Source of the DNA: Neobacillus niacini
Lineage (GTDB): Bacteria > Bacillota > Bacilli > Bacillales > Cytobacillaceae
Direction of reading: 5' to 3'
Assembly (NCBI RefSeq): GCF_030817595.1
Contig: NZ_JAUSZN010000001.1
Coordinates: forward strand, 1,248,001 to 1,312,000
DNA: 64,000 bases
The position numbers and the translations under genes were made by a program. Below are positions 16,536-24,801 of the stretch, in pieces; position 1 is the stretch's first letter; each line of letters opens with the position of its first letter. Below the pieces are notes generated by a model, which was not told where the DNA came from, searched no databases, and was given only the letters and a program-made list of their open reading frames with translations.

Positions 16536-16753
16536 TACTGTGTCTTAAAATGTATTTTCTCGGACCAATAAGAAAATAGTTGTTTATTCAAACCAAATAG
16601 TTTCTCATAAATCTGCTCGATGTTCGAATTTTTATGCACTTCAAAAAAGCCACCAAATTTAGCAGCCTGATTTACGATAATTTTTAGCGATGAATTTTGC
16701 AGCATTGACAAAATGGTCAACACTTCATTCTGAAATGTGGATATATATATCAT
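16535..16753 (-). CDS. Small protein, coupled to the upstream acidic protein
   Basis: The 72-residue ORF starts at an ATG that overlaps the stop of the preceding gene as ATGA, a classic coupling arrangement. The sequence is mixed alpha/beta-like (EVLTILSMLQNSSLKIIVNQ, IEQIYEKLFGLNKQLFSYW). No family was recognised. The tight coupling to an acidic partner would suit an immunity or antitoxin-like pair, but nothing in the sequence proves that. Confidence 0.5.
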   Translation of the reverse strand: MIYISTFQNEVLTILSMLQNSSLKIIVNQAAKFGGFFEVHKNSNIEQIYEKLFGLNKQLFSYWSEKIHFKTQ

Positions 16754-17010
16754 CCATCATAAACTTCTCTGTTTTTCTCTTCTTCCTCGAAGATTTCGTC
16801 AGTAACTTTTTCTATTTCAATATTGTTAGGGCGGAGAAACTTTATGGTTTCGTGCTCTTCATCAAATTGCTGAACCATACCTACCATGGTTGGATATTTT
16901 TGAATATTCTCTTCATAGCATGATTGAAAGTCTTCGCCCACAACGAGGATTTCCTTTTTATGGCCACCAATTTCATTATCGTCTATATATGAAATAATAA
17001 ATTCTTTCAT
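16750..17010 (-). CDS. Small acidic protein, unknown function
   Basis: The 86-residue product has an acidic C-terminal helix (KVTDEIFEEEEKNREV). The start is ATG 17010, set by AAGGAGG immediately upstream; an upstream ATG at 17031 lies before that ribosome site. It heads a pair with the ORF at 16535 through an ATGA overlap. The N-terminal KEFIISYIDDNEIGG suggests a beta strand. No family recognised. Confidence 0.6.
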   Translation of the reverse strand: MKEFIISYIDDNEIGGHKKEILVVGEDFQSCYEENIQKYPTMVGMVQQFDEEHETIKFLRPNNIEIEKVTDEIFEEEEKNREVYDG

Positions 17011-17081
17011 AATTTCCTCCTTAAAAAACAAAATTTTAATTACGGAAAATTTAGAAATACAAAAGCACTTAGGGAAGCCTA

Positions 17082-17357
17082 TTATTCATCTATATCTAAT
17101 CCAGATAAATTTAAAGAAAGTTCATCTAATACTAAAAAAACACAACCAAAAACGGTTCTGTAATCGATATAGTCCCCTTTAACTTCAACATTTATCTCAA
17201 TAATATTCCTTTTATTATGTATGTATTTTTCTTCAAATTGATTAAAATTAATACTTGTAACAGATACACTAATTTCCTCTAAGGATTTTTTTAGCTCTCT
17301 TTCAAATATTGAAATTTTAAAGTTTTCCCTGAAGAAAATACGAACAGTAAATTTCAT
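17082..17357 (-). CDS. Small protein, unknown function
   Basis: The 91-residue ORF is preceded by AAGGAGG with good spacing. Sequence suggests alternating strands and helices (KFTVRIFFRENFKISIFE, NIIEINVEVKGDYIDYRTVF). It lies 70 bases upstream of the small coupled pair on the same strand and may be in one transcript with it. No family recognised. Confidence 0.6.
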   Translation of the reverse strand: MKFTVRIFFRENFKISIFERELKKSLEEISVSVTSINFNQFEEKYIHNKRNIIEINVEVKGDYIDYRTVFGCVFLVLDELSLNLSGLDIDE

Positions 17358-17445
17358 TTCAAATCCTCCTTCTACTTATGATTTGCTAAATCTTCCTTGC
17401 TTAACCTATTTCGAATAACTTGTGTATCTTTTATCCCATTTAATT

Positions 17446-17535
17446 TTTTCAACTAAACTGTACCGTAGCGAATAAAAAAAAGCGATCCTCTAAGTATCGC
17501 TCATTTTACATTATTGAACCCGTTTGTGAACAAAA
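17446..17535 (+). repeat. P1-hairpin-P2 dispersed repeat
   Basis: P1 is TTTTTCAACTAAACTG, CCGTAGCGAATAA. The hairpin AGCGAT (17481-17486) pairs with ATCGCT (17496-17501). The P2 part is reduced to TTGAACCCGTTTGTGAAC. Confidence 0.65.
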
Positions 17536-17802
17536 TGAGTTGTTTTCTTTCAACTTCTGTCCACTGTTGACTTTGAATTAACTATTAGCCTTTACTAACA
17601 ATGTAAAGAGATCCTCAATGAGAAAAATACTACGGTTTCTTTCTATTTTCTTTTTTGTCGTTCTTCCATTCGGAATAGCTGGAATCCATTCTTCTTCCAT
17701 TAACCCGCTCCGGTACAAAAAAAATAGCCTTGCTTTTTTATTGGAAGCAAAGTATCAAAAGTTTAAGTACTTCTCACCCTCCTTTTTGTTTCGTAGCCTG
17801 TG

Positions 17803-18393
17803 TTAACGGTACCGCTCTTCTTTAAATGGATTTGCTGTCATCGAATAGCCAAGCTCTTCCCAAAAACCAGCCTCGTCTACTTTCATAAACTCAATCCCTG
17901 AAACCCACTTTGAGCCTTTCCATAGATAAAATACTTCTGGTGGAATAAACCTTAGTGGATAACCATGTTTTTGATCGATATCAAGCCAATCATGATTTTT
18001 ATCCTTCCAACGGTAGACAAACAAAGAATCGTCCCCTAATAAAGGCTCTAGCGGCAGGTTTGCAGAATAACCAAATCTGTCCCCATTGTAGTAACCGTAA
18101 ATTTTAATGTATTTTACACCTTCATTAATTTCAACAAATTTCAATAACTCTCTAAGTGCAATTCCTTCAAAAGTTGTATCAAATTTAGACCAGGTGGTAA
18201 CACAATGCATGTTAACGCTGGATATGGTCTTTGGAAGCTCCATGATTTCCTTATAGGAAAAGGACTTTTCTTCCTTCACCTCACCAAAAAGTCTGAAATT
18301 CCATGTGATTTCATTAAACTCGGGAACATCCCCTGTGTGCAATATTGGCCATTTTTCTGTTTCGAATTGGCCAGGTGGAAGCTGCTTTTTCAT
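17803..18393 (-). CDS. Sulfite-oxidase-like molybdopterin oxidoreductase (YuiH-like)
   Basis: The 196-residue protein matches the oxidoreductase molybdopterin-binding fold: FRLFGEVKEEKSFSYKEIME, then MHCVTTWSKFD with the conserved Cys that ligates molybdenum, GIALRELL, GYSANLPLEPLL, and KHGYPLRFIPPEVFYLWKGS with WVSGIEF. Its length is close to the B. subtilis YuiH type and it lacks the haem and dimerisation domains of true sulfite oxidases. I chose ATG 18393, 7 bases after AAGGGATG; ATG 18414 is an alternative. It has no signal peptide, so it appears cytoplasmic. Its substrate is unknown. Confidence 0.88.
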   Translation of the reverse strand: MKKQLPPGQFETEKWPILHTGDVPEFNEITWNFRLFGEVKEEKSFSYKEIMELPKTISSVNMHCVTTWSKFDTTFEGIALRELLKFVEINEGVKYIKIYGYYNGDRFGYSANLPLEPLLGDDSLFVYRWKDKNHDWLDIDQKHGYPLRFIPPEVFYLWKGSKWVSGIEFMKVDEAGFWEELGYSMTANPFKEERYR

Positions 18394-18525
18394 CTTACAC
18401 CATCCCTTTTTCATCTTAAACGTTAATTTAATCAAAGTGCATTGTATAGTATACTTCAAAATAATGAAAGCATACTGTAGTCAAATCCGTTACCTAAAAT
18501 TTGGTACCAGAATATTCCCATAAAT

Positions 18526-18592
18526 TTCTTATTCAACTATCCTGCTCCGTTAGCATCATAAGAAAAGCTACCCAGATGGTAGCTCTAATTAT
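18526..18592 (+). repeat. P1 plus hairpin of the dispersed repeat
   Basis: TTCTTATTCAACTATCCTGC and CCGTTAGCATCATAAG form P1. AGCTACC pairs with GGTAGCT around CAGAT. P2 is missing. The same P1 variant recurs at 44652. Confidence 0.7.
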
Positions 18593-18709
18593 TAAATATT
18601 ATACTAAATTTTAAGGATAAAAGTTTAGATTCAAACTATTGTTTCACTTGCATCTCGTATTGGTTTGTTATTCAATCTATAAATTTGTTATCCCATACGA
18701 AAAAATATT

Positions 18710-18850
18710 ATTAACGATAAAAAAGAAATAAAAACAGCTGATACGTATGTTTTCGTATTCGATGGAGATATGTTTTCACTTTGTTCTGAGTCAGGAAAAA
18801 CGGAAAATCAGGTTAAGTTAATAAACCATTATCATAAAGAACAACGTTAA
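18710..18850 (+). pseudogene. C-terminal remnant of an unknown protein
   Basis: A frame with no start encodes TYVFVFDGDMFSLCSESGKT and then NQVKLINHYHKEQR before TAA. A perfect terminator follows two bases later, so this is the genuine end of a former gene. No family recognised. Confidence 0.35.
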
Positions 18851-18851
18851 C

Positions 18852-18885
18852 AATAAGGTATTGCCTCCTAAAGCAATACCTTATT
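18852..18885. terminator. Perfect bidirectional hairpin terminator
   Basis: AATAAGGTATTGC pairs without mismatch to GCAATACCTTATT around CTCCTAAA. It sits between two convergent gene remnants. Confidence 0.75.
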
Positions 18886-18919
18886 TAATTGGCATAAACA
18901 ACATTGACCTTTACTCTAT

Positions 18920-19083
18920 TTATTTCTTTTCAATCCAAAATTTAATAACATTCTCATCTTGTTCAGTTTTTAACTATAATAATTGCTTTACAAGCAAAGG
19001 TACTTCATTACCTAAGTTAACAAACTCCCCACTACCTTTTGATCCACCAAGCTTAAACGCTTTATTACCATCATAAGCGACAT
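18920..19083 (-). pseudogene. Remnant of an unknown protein
   Basis: The minus strand encodes YVAYDGNKAFKLGGSKGSGE, FVNLGNEVPLLVKQLL, an in-frame TAG, then KTEQDENVIKFWIEKK. Its upstream edge abuts the P2 tail at 19086. No start codon in this frame remains. No family recognised. Confidence 0.35.
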
Positions 19084-19085
19084 AT

Positions 19086-19120
19086 TAACCTCTCCACTTT
19101 AAGTGTATCACGTCACAAAT
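19086..19120 (+). repeat. P2 tail of the dispersed repeat
   Basis: TTAACCTCTCCACTTTAAGTG followed by TATCACGTCACAA is a partial P2 with the usual TTTAAGTG and TCACAA ending. Confidence 0.5.
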
Positions 19121-19134
19121 TAGCTTCTAGAATT

Positions 19135-19166
19135 ACTCCTTTTTCACTAATAAATGAAAAAGGAGT
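19135..19166. terminator. Terminator downstream of the glycosyltransferase gene
   Basis: ACTCCTTTTTCA pairs perfectly with TGAAAAAGGAGT around CTAATAAA. It stands about 60 bases after the end of the minus-strand gene. Confidence 0.75.
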
Positions 19167-19223
19167 GTGCTCTAATCACTAAAAAAACACAATAACGGTA
19201 GCTTAGGAATTTTAATTTTAGAT

Positions 19224-20426
19224 TTAGATATAATATTTACTCTTAAATTCAAAAATCTTATCAACAGCTTGGTGATATCCACCCGATTTTTGAAAGGATT
19301 CCCTTACATCTAAAGCAGCTTTATGGAAAGATGGGTTGTTTAATACATGCTCTGCGGATTCATATAGTTGATTTGCATTCAAGCCTCGCATTTGTAAAGT
19401 AATACCAGCACCAATATTTGCAACTTGTCTGGCAATGATCGGCTGATCTGCGCTTTGTGGGATTACAATAAGCGGAACCCCGTAATAAAGACCTTCATGG
19501 GTACTGTTCATTCCACCATGTGTAATAAATAATTTACTATCCTTCAGTACCTCAGTTTGCGGTACATAATTTTCCACAATGAAGTTTTTAGGGATATCCC
19601 CTAAATCATAAATTGAAGTTTTTTCCCCAATCGACATAACAACGGTATGACTTGTGTCCCCAAATGCCTTAATACAAAGTTTATAAAAATCAAGGGCCTG
19701 GTTAAAGACAGTACCTAGTGAAATATAAATTGGTCTTTTACCTTTAATAGCTGTAAGGTCAAAGTTTGATTCAATTAATTGTGTAGAAATGGATGGACCA
19801 ATAAATTTGTATGTTTGGTCGAATGCTTCTCCAAAAGGTTGAAACTCCCTAGTTGTATAAACGATTGTAAGTGGTGCAGGATTACAAAAAACTTCGTAAG
19901 GAGAATAGATCTCGACATCATATTTTTCCGCACACTTTGCTGTCAGTTTTTGATATTCATCGTTTATTTCTTTAACCACTTCTGTTGGAATGTTGCTAGA
20001 AAGCTGTTCCAACATGTTAGCGAATGATTCCTTTGTCTCCGCAAAGGAAGTACAAGAATTGATTGCCGGCAGCTTTAAGATTTGAGCAAGTAAACGCCCA
20101 CAACCAAACATAGAATCATGGATGATGTAATCGAAACGTTCTCCTTCAATCTGTTCAAGCACGCTTGGTATGACTATATCTGCGGTAAGTAAAAGACCGT
20201 TAATTCTCTCAAGTAAATAATTTCTTCCACCTGAGATAAAGGCTTTTATAAACTTTTGACCGTCCAATGTTCGTACTGTAGCTCCCGTCTTCTCAATTCG
20301 TTCTCGAAAAGATTCTATCGTAAAGTACACTACCTCTTCGCCACGCGAAATAAGCTCTTGTACAACTCCAATTGTTGGATTGATATGTCCCTCTGATCCA
20401 GCATTAATAAATAAAACACGTGCCAT
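19224..20426 (-). CDS. UDP-glycosyltransferase, macrolide glycosyltransferase (MGT) type
   Basis: This 400-residue GT1-family enzyme transfers a sugar from a UDP donor to a small-molecule acceptor, like the YjiC/YojK enzymes of Bacillus. The acceptor-side N-terminal domain opens with ARVLFINAGSEGHINPTIGV. The donor-binding domain has YISLGTVFNQ, then FITHGGMNSTHEGLYYGVPL, IPQSADQP and VANIGAGITL. I chose ATG 20426, 7 bases after AAAGGAG; a GTG at 20435 is in frame. It is monocistronic and could act on flavonoids or antibiotics, but the substrate is not evident. Confidence 0.92.
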   Translation of the reverse strand: MARVLFINAGSEGHINPTIGVVQELISRGEEVVYFTIESFRERIEKTGATVRTLDGQKFIKAFISGGRNYLLERINGLLLTADIVIPSVLEQIEGERFDYIIHDSMFGCGRLLAQILKLPAINSCTSFAETKESFANMLEQLSSNIPTEVVKEINDEYQKLTAKCAEKYDVEIYSPYEVFCNPAPLTIVYTTREFQPFGEAFDQTYKFIGPSISTQLIESNFDLTAIKGKRPIYISLGTVFNQALDFYKLCIKAFGDTSHTVVMSIGEKTSIYDLGDIPKNFIVENYVPQTEVLKDSKLFITHGGMNSTHEGLYYGVPLIVIPQSADQPIIARQVANIGAGITLQMRGLNANQLYESAEHVLNNPSFHKAALDVRESFQKSGGYHQAVDKIFEFKSKYYI

Positions 20427-20564
20427 CTTCACCACTCCTTTGCTAAAATAATTTTTAGTTTGTGTATGAGTAAGGGGACACAGTATAGAGCCATTGATAC
20501 CTCAAATAATAGAATTAAATTTATCAAAGTACAATACTTTAAAATCTTAAATCTTCCAAGATCA

Positions 20565-20620
20565 TTCTTTATTGAACTAAATGCCCTGTAGCTCAATAAG
20601 GAAAAAGCTTCCTAATTGAC
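20565..20620 (+). repeat. P1-like dispersed repeat
   Basis: TTCTTTATTGAACTAAATGC, CCTGTAGCTCAATAAGG and an AAAAAGCTT core form a P1 copy. No P2 was found. The rest of the gap 20427-20735 shows nothing else. Confidence 0.5.
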
Positions 20621-20734
20621 AGCCTTAACCTACAACCATTTTACACGTTCATACAATTGTTGGAATACACTTTATTTCTATTTAAAATAAATGCTTTGTT
20701 AAAGTCTGATATTGATTTACTGTGTTTGAAAAAT

Positions 20735-20932
20735 AAACGGAGAAATTACGGCTAAATTGGGAAATACCAATATTCCCCTAAAAATAAGGGGAGTTTTTCC
20801 GGTTATATGATCCAATTCTTTGGATTTTCTCTTATTTAGAGCAGTTAACCGTGATATCTCCGCTTATATCTCCTTCTTAAGCTTCCTCTATATACATTAA
20901 TCGGAAATTCTCCGGTTATGAATTCTCATACC
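20735..20932. repeat. Cluster of short CGGA...TCCG palindromes
   Basis: Several 18-22 base units with the pattern CGGA-A/T-rich centre-TCCG(G/C)TTA occur in a row, for example ACGGAGAAATTACGG, AGTTTTTCCGGTTAT, CGTGATATCTCCGCTTAT and CGGAAATTCTCCGGTTAT. A second cluster lies at 25480-25770. No gene is present here. Confidence 0.6.
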
Positions 20933-20974
20933 GAAACGAAAATCAACAATAATCATAACTGAGCCAAAATAAAA

Positions 20975-21007
20975 AAATGGGACTCCTATTAAAAGGAAAT
21001 CCCATTT
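20975..21007 (-). terminator. Terminator after the permease fragment
   Basis: AAATGGGA at 20975-20982 pairs with TCCCATTT at 21000-21007. On the minus strand it is followed by T-rich sequence, directly after the stop of the permease fragment. Confidence 0.65.
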
Positions 21008-21015
21008 ACAAACTC

Positions 21016-21264
21016 TTACGAAGGGATTTGTGCTCCCTTGTTTGATATTTGTGTTTTATAAGCTAGAAGATATTTATATCCTGCCCAATAAAGTATTGCA
21101 CTGAGCGGCATACTTACCATCCATGAAATGGATAAGAAAAATACTCCAACGATTCCACCAATGAAGAGGGAGCCTAATCCTAACCAGTTGTATTTTGTTG
21201 TTTTTTTATAAAGTGAATCAATGTCGTAATTTTGCTTGTGAACAAAATAAAAGTCTGCTATCAA
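21016..21264 (-). pseudogene. C-terminal fragment of an NCS1-family nucleobase permease
   Basis: The 82 residues start with IADFYFVHKQNYDIDSLY and continue YNWLGLGSLFIGG and two membrane segments ending ...YKYLLAYKTQ. This matches the last two helices of cytosine/allantoin permeases (NCS1 family), which are normally over 420 residues. At least ten helices are missing and no ribosome site precedes it. A strong terminator at 21304 lies just upstream, so transcription from further up is unlikely. Confidence 0.7.
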
Positions 21265-21303
21265 AATGTTAAATAGTATTCTTGTTTTTCAGGTATAAAA
21301 TAT

Positions 21304-21335
21304 GGGAACGTCCGATTTGGACGTTCCCGTTCTTA
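21304..21335. terminator. Strong bidirectional terminator
   Basis: GGGAACGTCC (21304-21313) pairs perfectly with GGACGTTCCC (21319-21328) around GATTT, followed by GTTCTT. Confidence 0.8.
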
Positions 21336-21337
21336 TT

Positions 21338-21370
21338 CTATTAAAGCCCCCTTTAATGGATAACTGTAAA
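21338..21370 (+). repeat. P2-like unit of the dispersed repeat
   Basis: CTATTAAAGCCCCCTTTAATGGATAAC is a compact palindrome (ATTAAAG/CTTTAAT) matching the P2 core with a CCCC loop. It overlaps the region just downstream of the DinB-type gene. Confidence 0.5.
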
Positions 21371-21384
21371 GCTAATGAAGCTTT

Positions 21385-21873
21385 TTAAAAGCTGCGTTTC
21401 CCTGCCCAAGCTCCTTGCATTTTACTTAGGAAAACAATTTGCCCAATATGATATGCGTCGTGCAATGCTAAACTTTTCAGTTCAATCACTAATGGATTGT
21501 CATCAGGGATCTCTCTATATAAATCTTCTAGTTCTGATGTTGCTAGTATTTTTTCTAGTTCACGATGAACATAAAAGTATTCTTGTTTTGTTTCCTGCCA
21601 ATTTTCTAACGTCTCAGTTGGTAATCGATATGTAGCGTCATTATTTTCTGCCTGTGGTTCATTCGCTGTTTCACCAAGAAATCGTAACAGTATTCTCTTT
21701 TCATAGAAAAGTAAATGACAAACTAATTCCCAAATGGAATGTGCCCCCTCAGATGGTTTCCAAATTGCCTGTTCAAAAGTGATATCCTCTAGCACTTTTT
21801 CAAGCGGTGGAAACCAGTCTTCTTTATCTAAGCAGCTTGCCCATTGTTGTAACAAAAGTGTCCTTACATCCAT
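21385..21873 (-). CDS. DinB-superfamily protein
   Basis: The 162-residue protein has the DinB/YfiT four-helix metal-binding fold. The candidate metal ligands are the His in SIWELVCHLLFYEKRIL and the two His of ALHDAYHIGQIVFLSK near the C-terminus. Relatives are metal-dependent hydrolases or thiol transferases (bacillithiol or maleylpyruvate related), and its own substrate is unknown. GGGAGG precedes the ATG. Two other DinB-fold genes occur in the window, one intact (28866) and one broken (50559). Confidence 0.85.
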   Translation of the reverse strand: MDVRTLLLQQWASCLDKEDWFPPLEKVLEDITFEQAIWKPSEGAHSIWELVCHLLFYEKRILLRFLGETANEPQAENNDATYRLPTETLENWQETKQEYFYVHRELEKILATSELEDLYREIPDDNPLVIELKSLALHDAYHIGQIVFLSKMQGAWAGKRSF

Positions 21874-21986
21874 TTTCTGTTCCCTCCCATTTAATCCCTT
21901 TAATAGATAACCCTTTGGTCAAAATTCATTTGCGGCGTGTTTAGATAGCTATTAAACTGCCCTCCAACGGAACAATGAACGTTCCA

Positions 21987-22143
21987 TCACTCTGAAAATT
22001 CTGATAACATCAGTTTATCATATGTTGTGTTAACTGAGAAAGAACAACTGTCTAATACCATTTTGGTTATCGTGAAGTTATCTTTTATATGTTTGATGGT
22101 GTCTAAGAATTGGAATCCTCTCGGTAATTTTAGTTGATAACAA
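21987..22143 (-). pseudogene. Remnant of an unknown protein
   Basis: A minus-strand frame without a start encodes LKLPRGFQFLDTIKHIKDNF, then TITKMVLDSCSFSVNTTYDK and LMLSEFSE before TGA. Composition is protein-like. A P1-like motif (ATTAAACTGCCCTCCAACGG, 21951-21970) lies at its 3' edge. No family recognised. Confidence 0.3.
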
Positions 22144-22221
22144 CTGTTCGAGCGAATCAAATAATAACATTATTCTTTAACAAAGCCAACTGATAAAAAT
22201 GGTTGTTCTTTAGCTACTTAA

Positions 22222-24084
22222 CTATACACTTCTCCCTTTTTCATATAATGCGTGCTTAAAATCTACAAACCCATACTCAATATCATCCGAAGAAGTTAAT
22301 TTAACAAATTCTACAGCCTCTTTCACGCATATTTCCATTCCTTTTTCCCAGAATTCCTCCGAAGTAATGTCTTCTCCTAAATGTTTCATAACTAAATCTT
22401 CTGCAGTCATACTTCCAGAATCACGAAGTAGGTTCAGATAATCCTTTTCAAACTCTTTTCCTTTCTCCTTTGCCTTTGCATAGATACATAAAGCAAATAA
22501 ATACCCAAAAGTATATGGAAAATTATAAAAAGGAGATCGCGTAATATAATAATGTGGTGTCCATACCCACGAATAATTGGAAGGGTGTTCTAGCGAACCA
22601 TTATAAGCTTCATGTATGGCATCCCCCATTAACTGATTTAGACGATTTGCCGAAACAATCCCTTCTTTACGTTCTTCGTAAAATCTCTGCTCGAATAAAA
22701 ATCTCGAATGAATATTCATAAAGTTCATTACACTACGTTTTAATTTTTCATCCAATATAAACAATTTATCTTCTTTTGACTTTGCCTTTTTCATAGCTGC
22801 GTCGAAAATAATCATTTCTGAAAAGGTTGAAGCAGTTTCAGCAACACTCATCGGATAACGTTTATTTAGCCCATTAATAGTCTTCATTGCATAATTGTGG
22901 AAAGCATGCCCTAGTTCATGAACAAGCGTTAACACATTTAAAAAAGTACCCCCAAATGTCATAAAAACTCTTGATTCACCTGTAAGTGGAAAACCAGCAC
23001 AAAACGCAACAGCGGATTTATTGGCGCGGTCTTCGGCTTCTATCCAAGCTTCATTGAAAGCTCGCTTAACGAAACCTTCTAATTCGGTTCCAAACTGACT
23101 AAAATGTTCCGTAATTAAAATAGCCGCTTCATCGTATTGTATCTTTTGATGACTATTGGCAATGGGAGCCCAAAAATTATATGCTTTCATACTAGAATCA
23201 CCCATCATTTCAGCTTTTCGCTTCAAGTAATTCGAGAAAGGTTTTTTATATTGATTGATCACTGACCACATAGCATTCATTGTTTCTTTTTTCATTCTGT
23301 TCTCTTTCAATGGTACTTCTAATACACTTTCTACTCCAGAGTTTTTATATACTTGTAACCGGAAGCCTGCAATGTGATTTAATATTTTTGCAAATAGCTC
23401 TTCTTTTTCTTCCCATATAGATTCTAAGGCGTAATGTGATCCCTTCCGGACATCCTCAATAGGGTGAGACCGTAAGTTAAGTGCTTGTCCAACTGATAGA
23501 TTCTTTTCTTTTCCATCAACTTGAACATTTACGGTAATACTGCTTAGGAGTGCATTATAAAAATGACCCCAAGCATGATATCCATCAGCCATTAAATCAG
23601 ATATTAAATTTTGCTCATGATTGGATAAATGCTTATCTATATTCTCACGCCATTCGTTTAATATAAATCTATAATCTTCTACTTCTTTCATTTCAAGTAA
23701 GCTTTCCCATACATCTTGCTTTGTATTTGTTACTATATTTTTCACTTTCGATAATTCTTTTTCATAACGGGATTCTATTTGTGCAACCTTTCCTCGTAAA
23801 ATTGCAGCGTCTTGATCTTTGGGGGTTTGTGCTAGAAGACATGTGATAAATGAATTAGCTTGTGACAAATTCACACGAATGTTTCCAATGTCTTCCACTA
23901 TGTTTACCAAGTTTACGACTTCATTCGTTGCTATTGGAGTAGTAAATGATTCAACACATTTTTCTAGATCGTATACAAGAACCTCCAAACGCTTAATATG
24001 GTCTAGAAATTGATTTGATTTGCTTCCACCTTGGAAAATATTATCTAAATTCCATACTTTTTGATATCCCGTATTCTCCATCAT
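22222..24084 (-). CDS. pepF: M3-family oligoendopeptidase F
   Basis: This zinc metallopeptidase degrades short peptides in the cytoplasm. The 620-residue chain has the M3 signature TLVHELGHAFHN (zinc His residues and catalytic Glu near residue 388) preceded by GGTFLNVL and followed by the third-ligand region MSVAETASTFSEMI. The C-terminal part includes HYYITRSPFYNFPYTFGYLFAL. AGGAGG precedes the ATG. The last 20 residues (GFVDFKHALYEKGRSV) are atypical for the family and match the end of the DUF3291 gene next door, at DNA level too. The tail therefore looks acquired. Confidence 0.93.
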   Translation of the reverse strand: MMENTGYQKVWNLDNIFQGGSKSNQFLDHIKRLEVLVYDLEKCVESFTTPIATNEVVNLVNIVEDIGNIRVNLSQANSFITCLLAQTPKDQDAAILRGKVAQIESRYEKELSKVKNIVTNTKQDVWESLLEMKEVEDYRFILNEWRENIDKHLSNHEQNLISDLMADGYHAWGHFYNALLSSITVNVQVDGKEKNLSVGQALNLRSHPIEDVRKGSHYALESIWEEKEELFAKILNHIAGFRLQVYKNSGVESVLEVPLKENRMKKETMNAMWSVINQYKKPFSNYLKRKAEMMGDSSMKAYNFWAPIANSHQKIQYDEAAILITEHFSQFGTELEGFVKRAFNEAWIEAEDRANKSAVAFCAGFPLTGESRVFMTFGGTFLNVLTLVHELGHAFHNYAMKTINGLNKRYPMSVAETASTFSEMIIFDAAMKKAKSKEDKLFILDEKLKRSVMNFMNIHSRFLFEQRFYEERKEGIVSANRLNQLMGDAIHEAYNGSLEHPSNYSWVWTPHYYITRSPFYNFPYTFGYLFALCIYAKAKEKGKEFEKDYLNLLRDSGSMTAEDLVMKHLGEDITSEEFWEKGMEICVKEAVEFVKLTSSDDIEYGFVDFKHALYEKGRSV

Positions 24085-24189
24085 CTTCCTCCTTGAATTA
24101 TGTATATTTGACTTTATATCGAACGTATATTCCTAATTTAACATAGTTAGAAGAAGTAGAGGTGAATATATTTTTTCTTTTTATAAAAA

Positions 24190-24219
24190 GAGACACTAAT
24201 CCAAAGGAATCAGTGTCTC
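24190..24219 (-). terminator. Terminator of the DUF3291 gene
   Basis: On the minus strand GAGACACTGATTCC pairs with GGATTAGTGTCTC, followed by TTTTTA. It lies 30 bases after the stop. Confidence 0.85.
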
Positions 24220-24249
24220 CTGTCTATGTACAATCCAATAGAACCTCAG

Positions 24250-24717
24250 TTACTTAACCACACACTGCTCCCCTTTTTCATCAAATGCGTGTTTAAAATC
24301 AAACGCAAAAGAAGTGGGTCCATTCTGTACATAATAATTGTATCTTTTGAAAGCCTCCTGCCATGAGACATCTTTCACCTGCTCGGTCCACCAGACGACA
24401 TATGAAAGGTGTTTCTCTTGATAAGGCTCCATCCATTTGCTCCTATCTCTCATCGCTTGCCTGTGCTTACCTGAATAGGTAAAACGATATAAGCCTAGAA
24501 GGCTTTTCCATACTGTAAGTGTAAGAACCGGGTAACCATCCCCTTTGGCGGCTTCCTCGGGAATAGGGACACCAAAAGGTGAAAACTCCTCTATTAGTTG
24601 CCCTGTTTTAGCAGCCTGTTGCATTACCTCGTAACCCGCTTCAAAAAATCCACGAGAGGCGGGGTGGTCATAGGGGTGATGTAGCCTGCCCACCGTATAA
24701 ATCGATATGAATGCCAT
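24250..24717 (-). CDS. DUF3291-domain protein
   Basis: The 155-residue protein looks like a ferredoxin-fold, monooxygenase-like domain: FISIYTVGRLHHPYDHP, GYPVLTLTVWKSLLGLYRFT, YSGKHRQAMRDRSKW and YVVWWTEQVKDVSWQEAFKR. This is the DUF3291 pattern. A substrate or cofactor is not known. GGAGGG precedes the ATG. Its C-terminal FDFKHAFDEKGEQC is shared with pepF downstream, and a broken copy of its start is at 14716-14867, so this gene has supplied fragments elsewhere. Confidence 0.8.
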   Translation of the reverse strand: MAFISIYTVGRLHHPYDHPASRGFFEAGYEVMQQAAKTGQLIEEFSPFGVPIPEEAAKGDGYPVLTLTVWKSLLGLYRFTYSGKHRQAMRDRSKWMEPYQEKHLSYVVWWTEQVKDVSWQEAFKRYNYYVQNGPTSFAFDFKHAFDEKGEQCVVK

Positions 24718-24801
24718 AAGAATCCCTCCATTTAAAGTCTTTACCTAGATATATTCAAGTAAAGAGGGATCTTATGCCCTTTTAGTTACCAAGTAAAATC
24801 G

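Noticed and set aside
17618..17806. Plus-strand ORF with a signal-peptide-like start
   Set aside because: There is no ribosome site, composition is just A/T-rich, and it lies in a degenerate repeat area next to the end of the YuiH-like gene.
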